NCBI GenBank assembly: GCA_030710605.1
Contig: CP092865.1
Span: 27,096,947 to 27,160,946, forward strand
Direction: 5' to 3'
Length of the DNA stretch: 64,000 bases
Source of the DNA: Cordylochernes scorpioides
Taxonomy: Eukaryota > Arthropoda > Arachnida > Pseudoscorpiones > Chernetidae
Shown: in pieces, positions 19,801-31,457 of the stretch
Layout: the number at the start of each line of letters is the position of its first letter
Numbering within the stretch: position 1 is the stretch's first letter
Position numbers and translations under genes: made by a program
Notes under the pieces: model-generated
What the model was told of the DNA's origin: nothing
The model's database searches: none
What the model saw: only the letters and a program-made list of their open reading frames with translations

Positions 19801-19990
19801 TTAAATAAATGCATATTTTAGTTAATAACTATAGCCTATGTGCTTTATCTGTCTATGTACTGTTGGCTTCCAGAGGCGTCTCTTACTGGGTAAAAGAAAG
19901 AGAGGATTCCATTTTGTTATTTACTAATATATGCATTTATTTAAGGAGCGACCCGCTCCAACACAATAGTTACAAAAACAACAAAGCGAG

Positions 19991-20030
19991 TGGGGGGGGG
20001 GGGGGGGGGCATGATGGGGGGGGGGGGGGG
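19991..20030. repeat. Poly-G tract
   Basis: Two runs of 17 and 14 G separated by 'CATGAT'. The ORF calls across it are artefacts of the homopolymer. Confidence 0.95.
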
Positions 20031-20039
20031 CAAAGGTGG

Positions 20040-20680
20040 CGTGATCGTAGCCAACCAATAGGAGAGCGCCATTCCAAAAAAAAAAAAGCAAACGGTGACA
20101 GAGATGAAAAAGAATTGATGACGCCTGTAACTGTATATAGAATAGAGAATTGTTTTCATAACTAATCTTTTGACGGGGAATTTCTCTCTCCTGCTCCAGC
20201 TTCGGACAATAAAACGTGTAGTGTGGAAAGTCGTGACTGAATGCATTATTACACAGAGTGTACTTTAACTTCTTATATTTCAATAATCAAACGTGATTAT
20301 GTTTTATAGTGAAAAATAAATTCCTACTCGGGCAACGCAACGCTTTACTTACATCATTGATGTAAGACTCCATAGTAGTTAATGTATAAAAATACTTATA
20401 GTGAGAATCAAATACAGAGTTTCTTATTCTTTAATCCAACTGTATAGACTGGTCTATTGCAGTTCTAATAACTAGAGGAATTTTTCTTTGTAAAGTATTG
20501 GAATCCGTACATCCAACACAAGCCACGAGAAACGGTGTTATTTAATATCTCCGTCAAGCATTTTACCAAACAGATATTTTGTTTTACGGGGCTTAATATA
20601 TCCCATAAGTGCGCCAGACAAATTGAAGGTTGCCTGTTGTGGTACACACACACACATAAATTATTAGTATTCTAAACCAG
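20040..20680. other. No gene recognised
   Basis: A decayed Helitron hairpin relative (ACTCGGGCAACGC) lies at 20328 on the minus strand. A (CA)n tract is at 20644-20658. Confidence 0.45.
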
Positions 20681-21881
20681 AATTTTATGGTCCATTTCTA
20701 CACTATAACATCAAGAGAATTTATTCCAGTTTCTGCCCTCAGAATATAACCCGGAGTATAGATTGGAAGGTTTAAATATCGCCTAAGAAAGGCATCATGA
20801 ATTCTATTCAGTATTAAGGCCTTATCTCATGTTCCCAGATTGGAGCCGCATAGAGTAAAACTGTTAGAATCATGGAACCCATCAATTTGAAACTTGCGAT
20901 AAAAAAAAAAGTATTTGGACGTTAAAAGGATATCACCTACTGCACCCATCGCAGCAATGGCCTTACCCTTATATCTCAATGCAATTTGAGTCGAAGAAAT
21001 TGAAGGGGTAAGCAGGTATCCTCAATATGTATATTTTGATGCGACATGCAAAACACACTGACCCCCATACCATTTATCAGAACGCGCCGTCTTTCAACCA
21101 TTTCGAAAAACATTATTTTGGACTCGCTTTCATTCAGAGAGTTAATAGGTTAGATTCTAAATAATTTTTCAAAATATTAATTTTCATTTGTAGTTTAATT
21201 TTATATTCACCGAGTAAAACATATCCACGTATAGGAGAAGGTGAATGCTTCCAAATTTGGGTAAATATATTTTTGGCAAATTCGAATTATCAAAGATTTC
21301 AATCAGATCATTTATCAAGAGCAAGAATAAACATGAAGATAATGGTTTGACCAGAACAAATTTCAATATGTTCGGTGAAAGAATTATTCCAACGAACTGC
21401 CGCTGACATGTTTTCATAGTAACTTTTAATTAGGTTGACAAAGCGGTAAATCAATCCTAAATTATTTAGTTTCGTCCATAGTAGTGAGTGAGGAACTGTG
21501 TACCAAAAGATTTTCTTATATCTACGAAGAATGAATAAAGTTTTCCTCTTTTTTTTAATTCTTAGAGTAAGTTGAATCAGAGAGATATCAGCGTGAAAAT
21601 AGGATCTGGACAGGAGTGGGCAGACCTAAAACCTGCTGATTCTCGGGAATAATATTTCTGTTTCGTTCCATTTAATCAGGCGTGTCTTAAGTATTGATGT
21701 AAATAATTTTGTAAAGTTACTCAGTAGATAAATTCCACGATAATTGGAGGGATTTTCAGTGTCACCGTTTTTAAAAATCGGGTGAATGATGCACATATTA
21801 CAGTATTACAAAACCCTATTATCATTTCATGTACTATCGTACCGTTCTACTGATAAACAAAGCCTTAATCACAAAGATAAT
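20680..21881 (-). pseudogene. LINE reverse transcriptase remnant
   Basis: On the minus strand, with several frameshifts, the order fits a LINE ORF2. From the right: IFKNGDTENPSNYRGIYLLS (about 21790-21730) and PLSSCLFLLLINDLIEIF with LLLYVDM replacing YADD (about 21360-21220). Then come MVERRRVLING, KGKAIAAMGAVGDILL and VLLYAAPIWEHE (about 21150-20820), and LPIYTPGYILRAETG (about 20790-20730). It belongs to the same family as the plus-strand LINE inserted into it at 21896. Confidence 0.8.
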
Positions 21882-21895
21882 GTTTTGAATAGTTT

Positions 21896-22760
21896 GGGCA
21901 ACAGAGTATAAAGATTTATTAGACCATATACAAGATACATTTATTCGTAGGTTCTTGAATTTGCCTAGATATACACCAGGATACATAATAAGACCAGAAA
22001 CAGGCCGCGTCTCATTAATAATAACAGCTCTGAAATTGACCTTGAAATATTGGCTGAGGGTGCTGAGTATGGATACAAATAGATTGCCTCGAATATGTTT
22101 AAATAGAATGAGGCAAATATCCTGTGCTACAGGTGCGCCCATCGGGTTTATAAAACAATTAAGCAATTTACTCAATAATAACGGATCCTCTTGGCTTACT
22201 TATTGTAATGATCCTGATTCACTAAGGAATGCTATCCCAGGAATATTAAGAACTGCGATAGAGCAAACAATACAAAATGACTTAACAAGAATAACCCAAT
22301 CAAAGTTATATTCCCACTATATAGATATATATACAACGTTTACCACCGAAGAATACTTCTTAAGTGAACTCCCTTTTCCTGTCATCAGATTAATCGCACA
22401 ATTTAGAACCCTTTCAATTTTTTTCAGAGAACACCATCTGATTTTATTGAGGCGTGAAGACCTGAAATGCACTTTCTGTGGATCAGGAATAACAACGGAG
22501 ATGTTGCACTACTTATTTGACTGTGCTGCTCTGTCTGAGGAAAGACGAAAACTAAATGATAAAACGGGGCAACTTTGTCCTTCATTTCCGGCACTAATTA
22601 ATGAAATATCAAAAAATAGGTATATAGCGATGGCGATATTTGGATTCCACAAGACTATATCCCGGAAAAAGGCCACACAGTGATCTCTCCATCCATTGTG
22701 AACTGGCGAATCCTGTATAGGGCGAGAGACCCAAAATAAAGGCTTTTTGTTGTTGTTGTT
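21896..22760 (+). mobile_element. 5'-truncated LINE with 14-bp target duplication
   Basis: GTTTTGAATAGTTT flanks the element at 21882-21895 and 22761-22774. The element ends in a TTG-repeat tail typical of this family (compare 38.6 and 62.8 kb). It holds only the ORF2 C-terminus. It inserted into the older minus-strand LINE. Confidence 0.92.
21955..22683 (+). pseudogene. LINE ORF2 C-terminal domain
   Basis: The 242-residue open frame is the end of a LINE polyprotein. It begins within LPRYTPGYIIRPETG, the post-thumb region seen on the opposite strand at 20.75 kb. Near residues 175-205 is CTFCGSGITTEMLHYLFDC, the CCHC zinc motif found at the ORF2 C-terminus of Jockey/R1/CR1-type LINEs (CX2C...HX4C). 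There is no frame damage in this stretch, but endonuclease and RT are absent, so it cannot be functional alone. The 3' UTR is short (~75 bp). It is a fragment from 5' truncation rather than a start at this ATG. Confidence 0.88.
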
Positions 22761-22849
22761 GTTTTGAATAGTTTTCCAGTAGGGAGAGTTATTGTTTATA
22801 TCAATAATCTGTGCAAAATAAATGGAGGTCCTTAGTCAGAACTGACAGG

Positions 22850-23500
22850 AAGTGATTGCCGCTTCCCCGTGAGCTCCCGCGAAATAGCTGAGACCCCTCA
22901 TCTGGCTGGGTTAGACCTCCCCAGCCTACCCACGGTACCCCTACCGCTACCCTGGGAACCTTTTGTCGGCGCCTGGTAGTAAATAATTTTCGAGAAAATG
23001 ATCGGGTTTCTATCCGAATAGAGGCCAGAGTGATGCGTGGAACATGCTCACCCTTCCTACGTCTCACCATCCGCACAGCCCGCTGGACCTGCCGCGCCTT
23101 GCTGCCCTGCCCATTGTCCAACTCCTGGACAGATGGGATACAATCATAAATGTATCCGCTACTGGTATCAAATGGGAAACACTAAGGCGTTGTTGCTTCT
23201 CGGGGCCCGATGCAGACTTGGCGGTCTGCTTGGCCCTTCCACACCTGCATAGCCGTTCTCTTTCCGGGAATCCTGCGTAGCCTGTAGCTCCAGTGGTCTG
23301 TCCCACGGGTCATGCCGCTGTGTCAGACCTATCAACCGGGAGGGCTTCAGCTCCATCCAGCGGCCACTCGACCTGCAGCGCTGGCTCTTCGGACAATGGA
23401 TGGATGATGACATCAACTCCATTCTCGCGTCAAACAAAAAGGTTCATCTACAAGTTTTTCTGAACTTGAGGCGAAGGGAGGTAACGAAGACCTTCTGATT
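22850..23500 (+). other. GC-rich coding-like fragment, probably LINE-derived
   Basis: GC-rich 650 bp in AT-rich surroundings. Three plus-strand frames each look coding in part: PLDLPRLAALPIVQLLDRWD (about 23075-23135) and, after shifts, QRPLDLQRWLFGQWMDDDIN up to a stop near 23500. No known domain is recognised. Composition resembles LINE ORF1 at 135-3860. Confidence 0.45.
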
Positions 23501-23562
23501 ATCTGGAGGACTATTCGGAGTTAGGGAAGTCTTCTGGGATATGAATAATTCTATAAATATAT

Positions 23563-24104
23563 ATAAGCAGCAAACATAAATAAATTCCGAGGATAAGTTT
23601 CTTTTATTTCAAAAATAATAGTACTTCGAGCTTTCGGGCGTAAATAGCCCTTCTTCAAGAATATAGGAAGTAATTTCAAATTAAATTTTGAATTTCAAAT
23701 AGAAAAGTTTGTAAACAATTAGATGGTATTTTTCTTTGGTCCTGCATAGCGTGAGTGAATCTCGTATCCACGTGATTTAGTTCTAATCTAAAAACTTTTA
23801 TAAAGAGAGGTGTTTTGCCCTCAGAAATATTGGCCGATTACATTGAATATATTGAACCTCTCTTTATAAAAGTTTTTAGATTAGAACTAAATCACGTGGA
23901 TACGAGATTCACTCACGCTATGCAGGACCAAAGAAAAATACCATCTAATTGTTTACAAACTTTTCTATTTGAAATTCAAAATTTAATTTGAAATTACTTC
24001 CTATATTCTTGAAGAAGGGCTATTTACGCCCGAAAGCTCGAAGTACTATTATTTTTGAAATAAAAGAAACTTATCCTCGGAATTTATTTATGTTTGCTGC
24101 TTAT
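23563..24104. mobile_element. Palindrome with 248-bp arms built from PLE tails
   Basis: Arms 23563-23810 and 23857-24104 are near-perfect complements around a 46-bp spacer. Each arm contains TTGAAGA, an extra A, GGGC...GCCC and GAAAGCTCG, which is the PLE hammerhead layout with C3 changed to T, and an end 'AGAAACTTATC' like the PLE at 3.3 kb. It is an inverted tail-joined PLE-type insertion. Confidence 0.85.
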
Positions 24105-24360
24105 TATACACCAGAGGATTCCACCTTATGATTGATAAATATATGTATAGTTTTCCTTTAATTATATATCCTTTAGCACAAGTGTGTACGCTTTATCATT
24201 GACAGATATCAATAAAATTGTTTTAAAATCCAAAAAAGCTAGAAAAATAAAAACTTTTACGTCAAACTAAGAGTATATAAATGGAACTCTTCATAGCTTT
24301 GATCAGTCCCTCATCTACAAACTTCCATCACAAACCTGGTTATAGAGGCCCTTATACTAG

Positions 24361-25640
24361 TTACATCAGGGTTTTACTGGCTCCTTTCAGGGATTCAAGT
24401 TTACCGATTCCGATACCGATTTCAAGTTTATCGATTCGGGGTTGGGTGAATTTCTTTTTAGTAACTTTGTTCAATCGTCTGTAACCGACACAGAAACGCC
24501 AGTTACCATCCTTCTTCTTTGCTAGAATAACCGACCACGGACTTTCTGAATGACGTATAATCCCGGAGTCTAGAATTTTGTCCACCTCTTATTGGATTAC
24601 TTGGCGTTCTGTAGGGGAGACTTGGTATTGTCTATGCTTAATGGGCTGATGGTTTCCAGTTTCAATTTTTTGTTTGGTTACTGAAGTTTGCTTTAATGGC
24701 TCATTATTTTTATCAAATATTTTATCGTATCGTTTTAAAATTGATAAGATATGAGATTGCTTATATTCTGATAAATCATTACTAATTAAATTATGTTAGA
24801 ATGAAATGTCACTTTGATCAGCATGACTGGCTTGATTCGCATTCTTCATATCTCTTAAATTCAGAATATTCTGAGATAGCCGTCAAGTGATTTTCTTCAA
24901 CCTCTTTATTTTTTTCCAGGTACATTTCTTTTGGGACTATTTGGGCTGTGGGGCTATAATTAGCGATCCAAAGTTTTCCTTTATTATAGTGGTATCTCAA
25001 AGACTATGCGCTTACTTACACGTTGTTTTTGTGAAATTTCAATTTTTCGGCAACATTTTATAAATGCGTCGATGGTAGCAATGTCCAACGTAATGATTTA
25101 TCAATAAATGTCCTCTGATATTCCTTTTAACAAATGTGCGATCATTTTGTTTTCGCTCATATTTGTTTCCAGTTCTTTGCATAAATTGAGAACATCTTGG
25201 ATGTAAGCATCGCTCGACTCTTTCTTTCCTTGGGCGCAAGTTTTGAGTTATTCCAAAGCCTGCTCCTTTTGGACGATGTTATGTCCAAATGTCTGAGAAA
25301 ACTTTACAAAAATTTACAGAAAGTTATTTGTTCCTCTACGTCTTCAAACCAAACTTATGTTTTTCCCGAAGGAAAAAATAAACATTTGACAGGCATATTG
25401 AGTTGTCCCAGCAGTTGTAGCGAGCAATGAGATTGAAATATTTTTAGCCATTTTTCCGGGTTCCCATTGAGTTCTACCGTAATAAAAGAAGGGCTTCTGA
25501 ATGTTTGAAAGTGATACTCACCCATTAAGGTTGGTGTCTCTTGTTTTACCATAGTAGAATGTTCTTGAGGTTCTATTCCTTGGATTCTTCAGCTTCTAAC
25601 GGCTGGGGGGCGAGGGAATATTCCAGCTTCTCCACCAGTT
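24361..25640 (-). pseudogene. Ty3-type LTR element remnant (gag and RT pieces)
   Basis: Minus strand from the right: primer-binding motif TGGTGGAGAAGCTGG (about 25621-25635), then gag opening TPTLMGEYHFQTFRSPSF and LNGNPEKWLKIFQSHC (about 25530-25430). Poorly preserved gag follows, and then reverse transcriptase [20 protein letters not shown] with [14 protein letters not shown] (about 24590-24470). Protease is missing or eroded, and stops are frequent. The 5' LTR would start at 25641 and run rightwards. Confidence 0.8.
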
Positions 25641-26000
25641 GTCACGGTAGTCATGACGTGGTTTAATAAAGATTTGAAAATATTTATTTATGAATAAGAT
25701 AACACAAGTTATATACAGATATCATATAAAAATCATTTACAACAATAATAATAATAATTATTTTTTTTTTCAACAAGGTACATTAAACAGGAGGGAGAAT
25801 AAAATTCAATTCACGGGAAGCTTAATTTCTTTAATCAGTGATAATTTATTATTTGATTAATTATTCACTGACAATATTTTAAACATGCAATAATAGGGTT
25901 TTTTGAGTAAATAATAAAAGTGTAAAAATATATATGTTTAAAATATTGAAATCGATATGGTACAATTTATGTTATATATTAGAAACACAAGGTAATATTT
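25641..26000 (-). mobile_element. Probable 5' LTR of the Ty3-type remnant
   Basis: 'TGTCACGGTAGTCATGACGT' abuts the primer-binding motif, as in the TRIM and the gag-only element. The far end is not defined. Confidence 0.5.
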
Positions 26001-26034
26001 TGAAAATAGAGCAATCCATAGATAAATCTTTAAT

Positions 26035-26095
26035 TAATAAGGCATATATTGGATCAAAAAAATATTTTTTTTGATCCAATATATGCCTTTTTAAT
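26035..26095. repeat. Palindromic repeat AAGGCATATATTGGATC
   Basis: Short palindrome. The same arms and the same left flank (AATCCATA.ATAAATCTTTAA) occur around the longer palindrome at 43.6-43.8 kb. Confidence 0.75.
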
Positions 26096-26099
26096 TACA

Positions 26100-26870
26100 A
26101 GGTAATATGATATTTATGTATTTGGATTTGGTCTTATTATCTTCTGTTTTTAAAAATATCCAAATTGATAGGGTACAATTTAGATTTTAGATTATAAACA
26201 CAATATAATAAGATATTTATGTATTTGCATTTAGTGTTTTATTACTTTGTGTTTATAAATATTGTAATTGTAAAGTGGGAATGTCTGGTATTTTCATGTG
26301 CATTATAAAACACTTCTTCTCTTTAATAATTATATTAAATGTATTAAAACATAGTTGTTTTACCTTATTTTCTCAGATTGCGCAAATTCAGATCATTGAA
26401 TAAGCCCCAACACCAGCTTTAGTAAAATTCAACATGGGCCAACCCACGAACCTCAGTTTCGGATTGTAGGTCTTCATATATATACTTCAAGGATTGCTTC
26501 CATGTCATGAATCTAACCTTCTTTGAACAACCTTGGTGGCGTGCAGCACCTTGGTTCTTTGCCACAGTACATTGCGGTTTGTCTGCTTGCTACATTCATT
26601 TTTGGACTCAGAAATCATACACTTGGTTAGTAGCCCATAAAACCATATTCTCTCTCTTCATGACATCCTAAGGGAGGAGTTGTGAGATTGGTCGAATCTG
26701 GCAGAAAGAAATGTCTCAGCCGGTGGAGCGGTAGCGAAGATGGAACGACCCTATGCCAAAATACATTGTAAAAATGTGTAGATGGATGCCAACCTCCCTC
26801 AATTCTGCAATGCATTCTGGCATAAGATCAGCCGGCCCTTCAGTAACTCTTTTGGCAGGTTCTCAGCCCA
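26100..26870. other. No gene recognised
   Basis: AT-rich. The minus frame at 26627-26815 has no known motif. Confidence 0.45.
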
Positions 26871-26871
26871 T

Positions 26872-26960
26872 TTCATAACTCCTCCCGTAGGATGTTACAA
26901 AGCCGTCCTTGTATTGATGAGAATCATTGCTATAAATCATGTTATTTAGTTAACGTTTCA
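26872..26960 (+). repeat. Decayed CCTGTA-family hammerhead element
   Basis: 'CTCCCGTAGGATGTTACAAA' and 'CCTTGTATTGATGAG' match the leader of the 6.64 and 49.99 kb copies. Stem II and GAAA are lost. Confidence 0.55.
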
Positions 26961-27239
26961 TTTAAATTTGATAAAACTGAAATTGTGACTTATCCAGTGA
27001 CCTCAATTTGATAGTTCAGCGTTAAGGCTATGAAATAAACCCATTGTTTTGATGATGAGATGTATTTTTTAAAAATAGGTCTTATATTATGCATAAATAG
27101 ACATAAAAAAGTATGCACCCTCTCTTGAGTCTCTCTGTGATTTTGTAGATTCGGGTCATTGATACAAGGAAATATCTAGCAAATACGGAATGCCCATATA
27201 GATGGCCATAGTCTATTTTATGTCTCTTCTTTTTCAAGA

Positions 27240-27560
27240 TAGATTTCCTCCCGGAAAAACTTCTATTCTTCTTAGCCTATAGGTAGGTGGCTGGCAGTAT
27301 TCTTGTCCTCTCAGAGCCTCCTTTCTATGGCTATGTTTTACTGATATTATAGGGTCTTCTCCAGAATTCGTTCATTTAACTCCATTCTAGTCCTTCCTCG
27401 TGTGTCTCGGTCTTCTCTCCAGTTATACCGTTAACCATTCCAAGATGTCCAAACACTCTGGTGCTTCTCCATATGGCTATATATATTCCACACTTGATCA
27501 TTTTAAGGACATATTCAATACTCAGTCTGTCAACTAGCATGTGTATTGCATATTCTAAGA
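27240..27560 (-). pseudogene. Possible LINE 3' coding remnant
   Basis: The minus strand gives FGHLGMVNG, ITGEKTETHEEGLEWS and a few LINE-like C-terminal phrases. The same repeat recurs at 52030-52200. Weak evidence. Confidence 0.35.
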
Positions 27561-28399
27561 TGATGCACGTTACACAGGAAGGTCTGTAGTTGCTACTGCA
27601 TGTACTATAATATTTCGCAGCATTAAGAAATTAATTTGACTTTACATTTAGAAAGTGACAAGACTCCACTTAGGTGAGATTCAGGCACGTCACTATGACA
27701 AATAGTTCTTAAAATACGGTTTCCATTAGTGTTTTAGCCATGTATAGATATAGATTTTAAAAATTTCCAGGAGTATATTGATCTTAAAAATAAAAGGTTA
27801 TCTCTCCTGCCTATTTTAGATGCAAAACTAAACGTCATCTAATGACTGTTTTGGCAATCTACCACACCAGCTTGAAACGTCCACTTGGAAACCATGGTGT
27901 CGGACTATGGCCGTCGTTAGAACATTTTGATTCCATAATATCCACAAGGTTTTTAAAAACTCTCAAAAATGGGCCAAAGAGAAGTAGAATTGCTATGCAA
28001 TTCTATGTGGCCAAAATATAAATTGCAGATACAATCAATTTATAGTTTTAGCGTCGATTTTAAGTGAGAAGTAACTTTTTCTTTTTTTAACCTGTTTAAA
28101 TTATTATGTAAGGCGATATTGGAAAGGGAAGGATGACAGTTCCTTGATTCCCCACAGGTGGAAACAATAAATGGAACACCTGCGTCCTTCATTAGAGCTG
28201 CTAGCAGTCCTGACAGATGGAAGTTGATAAACTTTCTATTCTTACTGTCCCGGTTCTGTTACATTCAAGATATGGGGCTCCATTTGGTCATAAATATAGG
28301 TTTCCATCATTTCCATGTAACTTTTTATCTCGATAGGTGTTTGGCCTTTAAGAAAATTGAGAGGATTTTGTGAATCCCTTGTGGAATCAAGGCTCACCA

Positions 28400-28441
28400 C
28401 TGGACTGACGATGGTCATTAGCCCGAAACCGTGGTCTCCAG
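28400..28441 (+). ncRNA. Hammerhead ribozyme motif, canonical order, GUC site
   Basis: Stem I CTGGA 28400-28404 pairs with TCCAG 28437-28441. CTGACGA is at 28405-28411. Stem II GGT/GCC has a U-C pair at its base and is weak. GAAA is at 28425-28428. Helix III ACC/GGT (28428-28430 with 28433-28435) encloses GT, and cleavage is expected after C28436. All core bases fit. Stem I can extend by 3 bp past a bulged A28442. Only one copy is seen in the window. Confidence 0.82.
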
Positions 28442-28849
28442 ATGGTCTTTCATAAATTATCAGAGCTGGCTTTGTTACTAAACCAAATATTAAAGGTTTC
28501 TGAGACGGTCGTGAGGTGGCGCACAGTTTTTGCGTCTGTTTTGGCGGTAATATGTAAACTCTCTTTTTATTGACCTTTCTCTCTATTAAAATGTTATTTT
28601 CTTCACCAGCAGCATTAGTGCATTTCTCTAATTATATATATTGTAATTGAAAGATTTATAATATTGGATGGGCTTGGCCCATCAATGGTGAATTCTGCCA
28701 TGGATTTACATGTTATTGATACCATGATAATTTCTCATTTTGACAGATAGATGGCACTAAATGTTGTTTTCAAATGAATCGTCTCTCTCTACCTATATTG
28801 TCTGGTATTAACTCACACCTTCTATGGAATACTCTAAGGCTGATTCATA

Positions 28850-28990
28850 ACTCCTACTGTAGGATAGCATGAGCCGCCTCTATACTGAAGTAGACCATAG
28901 TCCAAAGCCATGGTATACAGGTTGGATTTTGTCTGTATTTGACAAAACTGGTATTGTGGCATATGCACTTATCCGAGTTTGTGCATTCTG
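28850..28990 (+). repeat. Decayed CCTGTA-family hammerhead element
   Basis: 'CTCCTACTGTAGGATAGCAT', 'GCCATGGTATACAGGTTGG' and 'CAAAACTGGTATTGTGGC' match the 6.6-kb element. The core reads CTGAAGT and the GAAA is lost. Confidence 0.6.
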
Positions 28991-29084
28991 CGTAGATATG
29001 ATATAGGAAATGCATTGTATTCAGCATAATCGCAAGTTATAGAAGAATCATTATAAGAAATTTATTATACAATTTTAAAAAATA

Positions 29085-29225
29085 AAGAAAGCATATCATG
29101 ACCAGGAACACATGTGCTTTACAGAAGGCAGAGCGCCATCTGGTGGAACAGAAATCAACTAAACATTTATTTAGCCTGTTCCCTGATATTTGGCCAACCC
29201 AATTTTTATACATTTTTATACCCAA
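29085..29225 (-). repeat. Fragment of the CCACG-hammerhead TIR element
   Basis: 'AAATAAAGAAAGCATATC', 'CAGAGCGCCATCTGGTGGAA' and 'CTGATATTTGGCCAACCC' match 61.5-61.7 kb. The ribozyme part is absent. Confidence 0.75.
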
Positions 29226-29568
29226 TGATTATACAATGTGTTTCTTCTACTATAATATACAACTTGTAGATGAGTTACACTTCTCAACCTGCGCCACTTT
29301 CTTGAATTAAATCTTCATTTATATTAATGAAGTGTTGAGAACGGCACTGTGTTTATAAATCTTTCAATTATAAACTACATTCTCTTATCTCCTTTTTAAA
29401 ATATCATCTACGTTATATTTTATAATATATTTAATAAATGCATGATTTACTTTAATTAGATCTATTAAAAACATTGACTAATATTTGTCGGAATTTTGAT
29501 TAAAATAAATACCTTTTCTGTCCTATAATCGTCATTCAACGAGAGAAAAATAGAAGTGTTTTCATTAT

Positions 29569-29690
29569 TATACATTCATGGACAAAATTTAAGGCAGGTT
29601 TCCCTTTTAGCATGTACCATCGGTATATCGGGATTCAGACAAGAACTCTGAAAGATATTACAGTGATCTTTATTGAAGACATACCATATA
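29569..29690. mobile_element. Left half of the TACATTCATGGACAAAA MITE
   Basis: 'TACATTCATGGACAAAATTT' through 'TATTACAGTGATCTTTATTG', then truncated. Confidence 0.75.
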
Positions 29691-30870
29691 TTTATACGTA
29701 TATTTAAATATTTTGAATATATTTTAAAACTTTTTTATTCTGATGTTTTGTAAATTTAGAAATTGTTTGATTATGGTAAATTTGTAAATTTAGAAAATTT
29801 ATATATGAATAAAATTTAAATAAATTAATAAATAATTCCAGTTCCGAAATAAATTAATTAGGCACCGCTCAAAAAGAACAACCTAGCTAATGTTATTTAC
29901 ATATTATTCAATGTAAATAACATATATTTATATTTCAAAGAAAAATCTCTCTATTTTATAAAAAAATTCAATAAAAAGGAGGAAATAAATATCTTAGCTG
30001 CCGTCATTGAACCACTATATTTCTACGAGTCAAAATAAAAGCGACAGAAACATTAATTTAATAAAAAGAGATTCTAATATATTTGTAATTAATTAATCAT
30101 TCATATTGATTTATAAAAAGTTCGAAATCCATGTTGATTGTTCCCCGTCGAGTTCTTTTTACTACTATAAATCTAATGCTCATCTTATTTTATTTATTTA
30201 TTTATTACCAAATACACGCGCTATATCCTATGTGGATATTTGCCTGTAAATGTTTAATCTATTTTATGTACATAGTTTTTAAATATATACAAATTATTTC
30301 TAGTTTTAAAGAGAGAGTGATAGCTCATCAAATGCTTATATTGTGACAGTTTTGTTTTTCAAATATATGTAAATATTAATTGTATAAATATAAAATATAG
30401 TTAATTACTTCTGTTGTTAGCTAGTTTGTTTGCTTTCCTTGAATGTGGAAGAGTTATTTTAATTACTTTGCTAAAAATAATAAATAAATAATTTTTGGAA
30501 TCTTCGTGACAATATAAATCTAATGCTCAATGATGGTAAAGCTGAAATATTTAGTTTCTACTTTTTAGTGAATATCTTTATTTTTTAAATATAGGTAGAT
30601 ATAAGAGGGATATTAAATAACATTTTATTGTTGTTTAAGGCTGAAATAATTCACAGAGTAATTGCTAAACGTCTGGCACCGCTCGGCAACGCTGTACGTC
30701 ATGCTTCCCGCTCGGTCACGTTGATAACTGGCGAGGACACATTCTTGTCACGGCGGGGTTTGTCATGTGTCACTTAGTGACATCTTTCTTTATCGTAAGG
30801 CCATATCTTGGTGGTATTTATTGTGTGGGACTCCATTGCTTTTATCCTACCGGTGAACTAAGCTAAGAAA
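29691..30870. other. AT-rich, no gene recognised
   Basis: Nothing supported. A CpG-richer patch at 30675-30770 has no recognised motif. Confidence 0.45.
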
Positions 30871-30877
30871 TTCTAAT

Positions 30878-31457
30878 ATATAAATAATTGTAAAACGACA
30901 TTTGAAAATTATCCCGCATGTTTCTTTTGATCGAAAAATCGAAATTTATTTTGAAGAGAAAAACGATTATTTCTAACCTTAGGGATGAGGTATGATTTAA
31001 TGAAGTATCCTTTCATACTTCATCCCTAAGGTTAGAAACAATCGTTATTTCTCCTCATAATAAATTTCGATTTTTCGTTCAAAAGAAACACATGCGGGAT
31101 AATTTTCAAATGTCGTTTTGCAATCATAAGCCGCATTATATTGTATTATAAATTAATTTATATAATATTTACGAACGTAAAAATATGTCCAGGGTAGCTT
31201 AGTGGACATGGCATCTGCCCGGTAAGCGGAACACTGTGGTTTCGATTCCCATCCCTGGACACTTTTATTTTCCGTTTATCATTACTCTTCACAATTCATC
31301 CTTCCATACTTCATCCCTAAGGTTAGAAATAGTCGTTATTTCTCCTCATAATAAATTTCGATTTTTCGTTCAAAAGAAACACATGCGGGATAATTTTCAA
31401 ATGTCGTTCTACAATCATAAGCCGTATTATATTGTATTATAAAATATAAATAATTGT
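30878..31457 (+). mobile_element. tRNA-headed palindromic retroelement with 14-bp target duplication
   Basis: ATATAAATAATTGT lies at 30878-30891 and 31444-31457. Inside: inverted tail (30892-30995), spacer, direct tail (31010-31170), tRNA-like unit (31187-31260), second direct tail (31261-31443). The tails share 'AAAAGAAACACATGCGGGAT' and 'CTTCATCCCTAAGGTTAGAA'. It is the same design as 44.5-45.4 kb. Confidence 0.85.
31187..31260 (+). tRNA. tRNA-like sequence, head of composite element (pseudo-tRNA)
   Basis: 74 nt. The acceptor stem GTCCAGG/CCTGGAC is a perfect 7 bp. The D-arm is short, and the anticodon arm TCTGC-CCGGTAA-GCGGA would present GGT (Thr), but position 33 is C rather than the invariant U. 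The T-arm is slightly disrupted, with a B-box-like GTTTCGATTCC. More likely a SINE head than a working tRNA. Confidence 0.65.

Noticed and set aside
19809-20283. Frames across the poly-G tract
   Set aside because: Glycine/proline runs from homopolymer translation.
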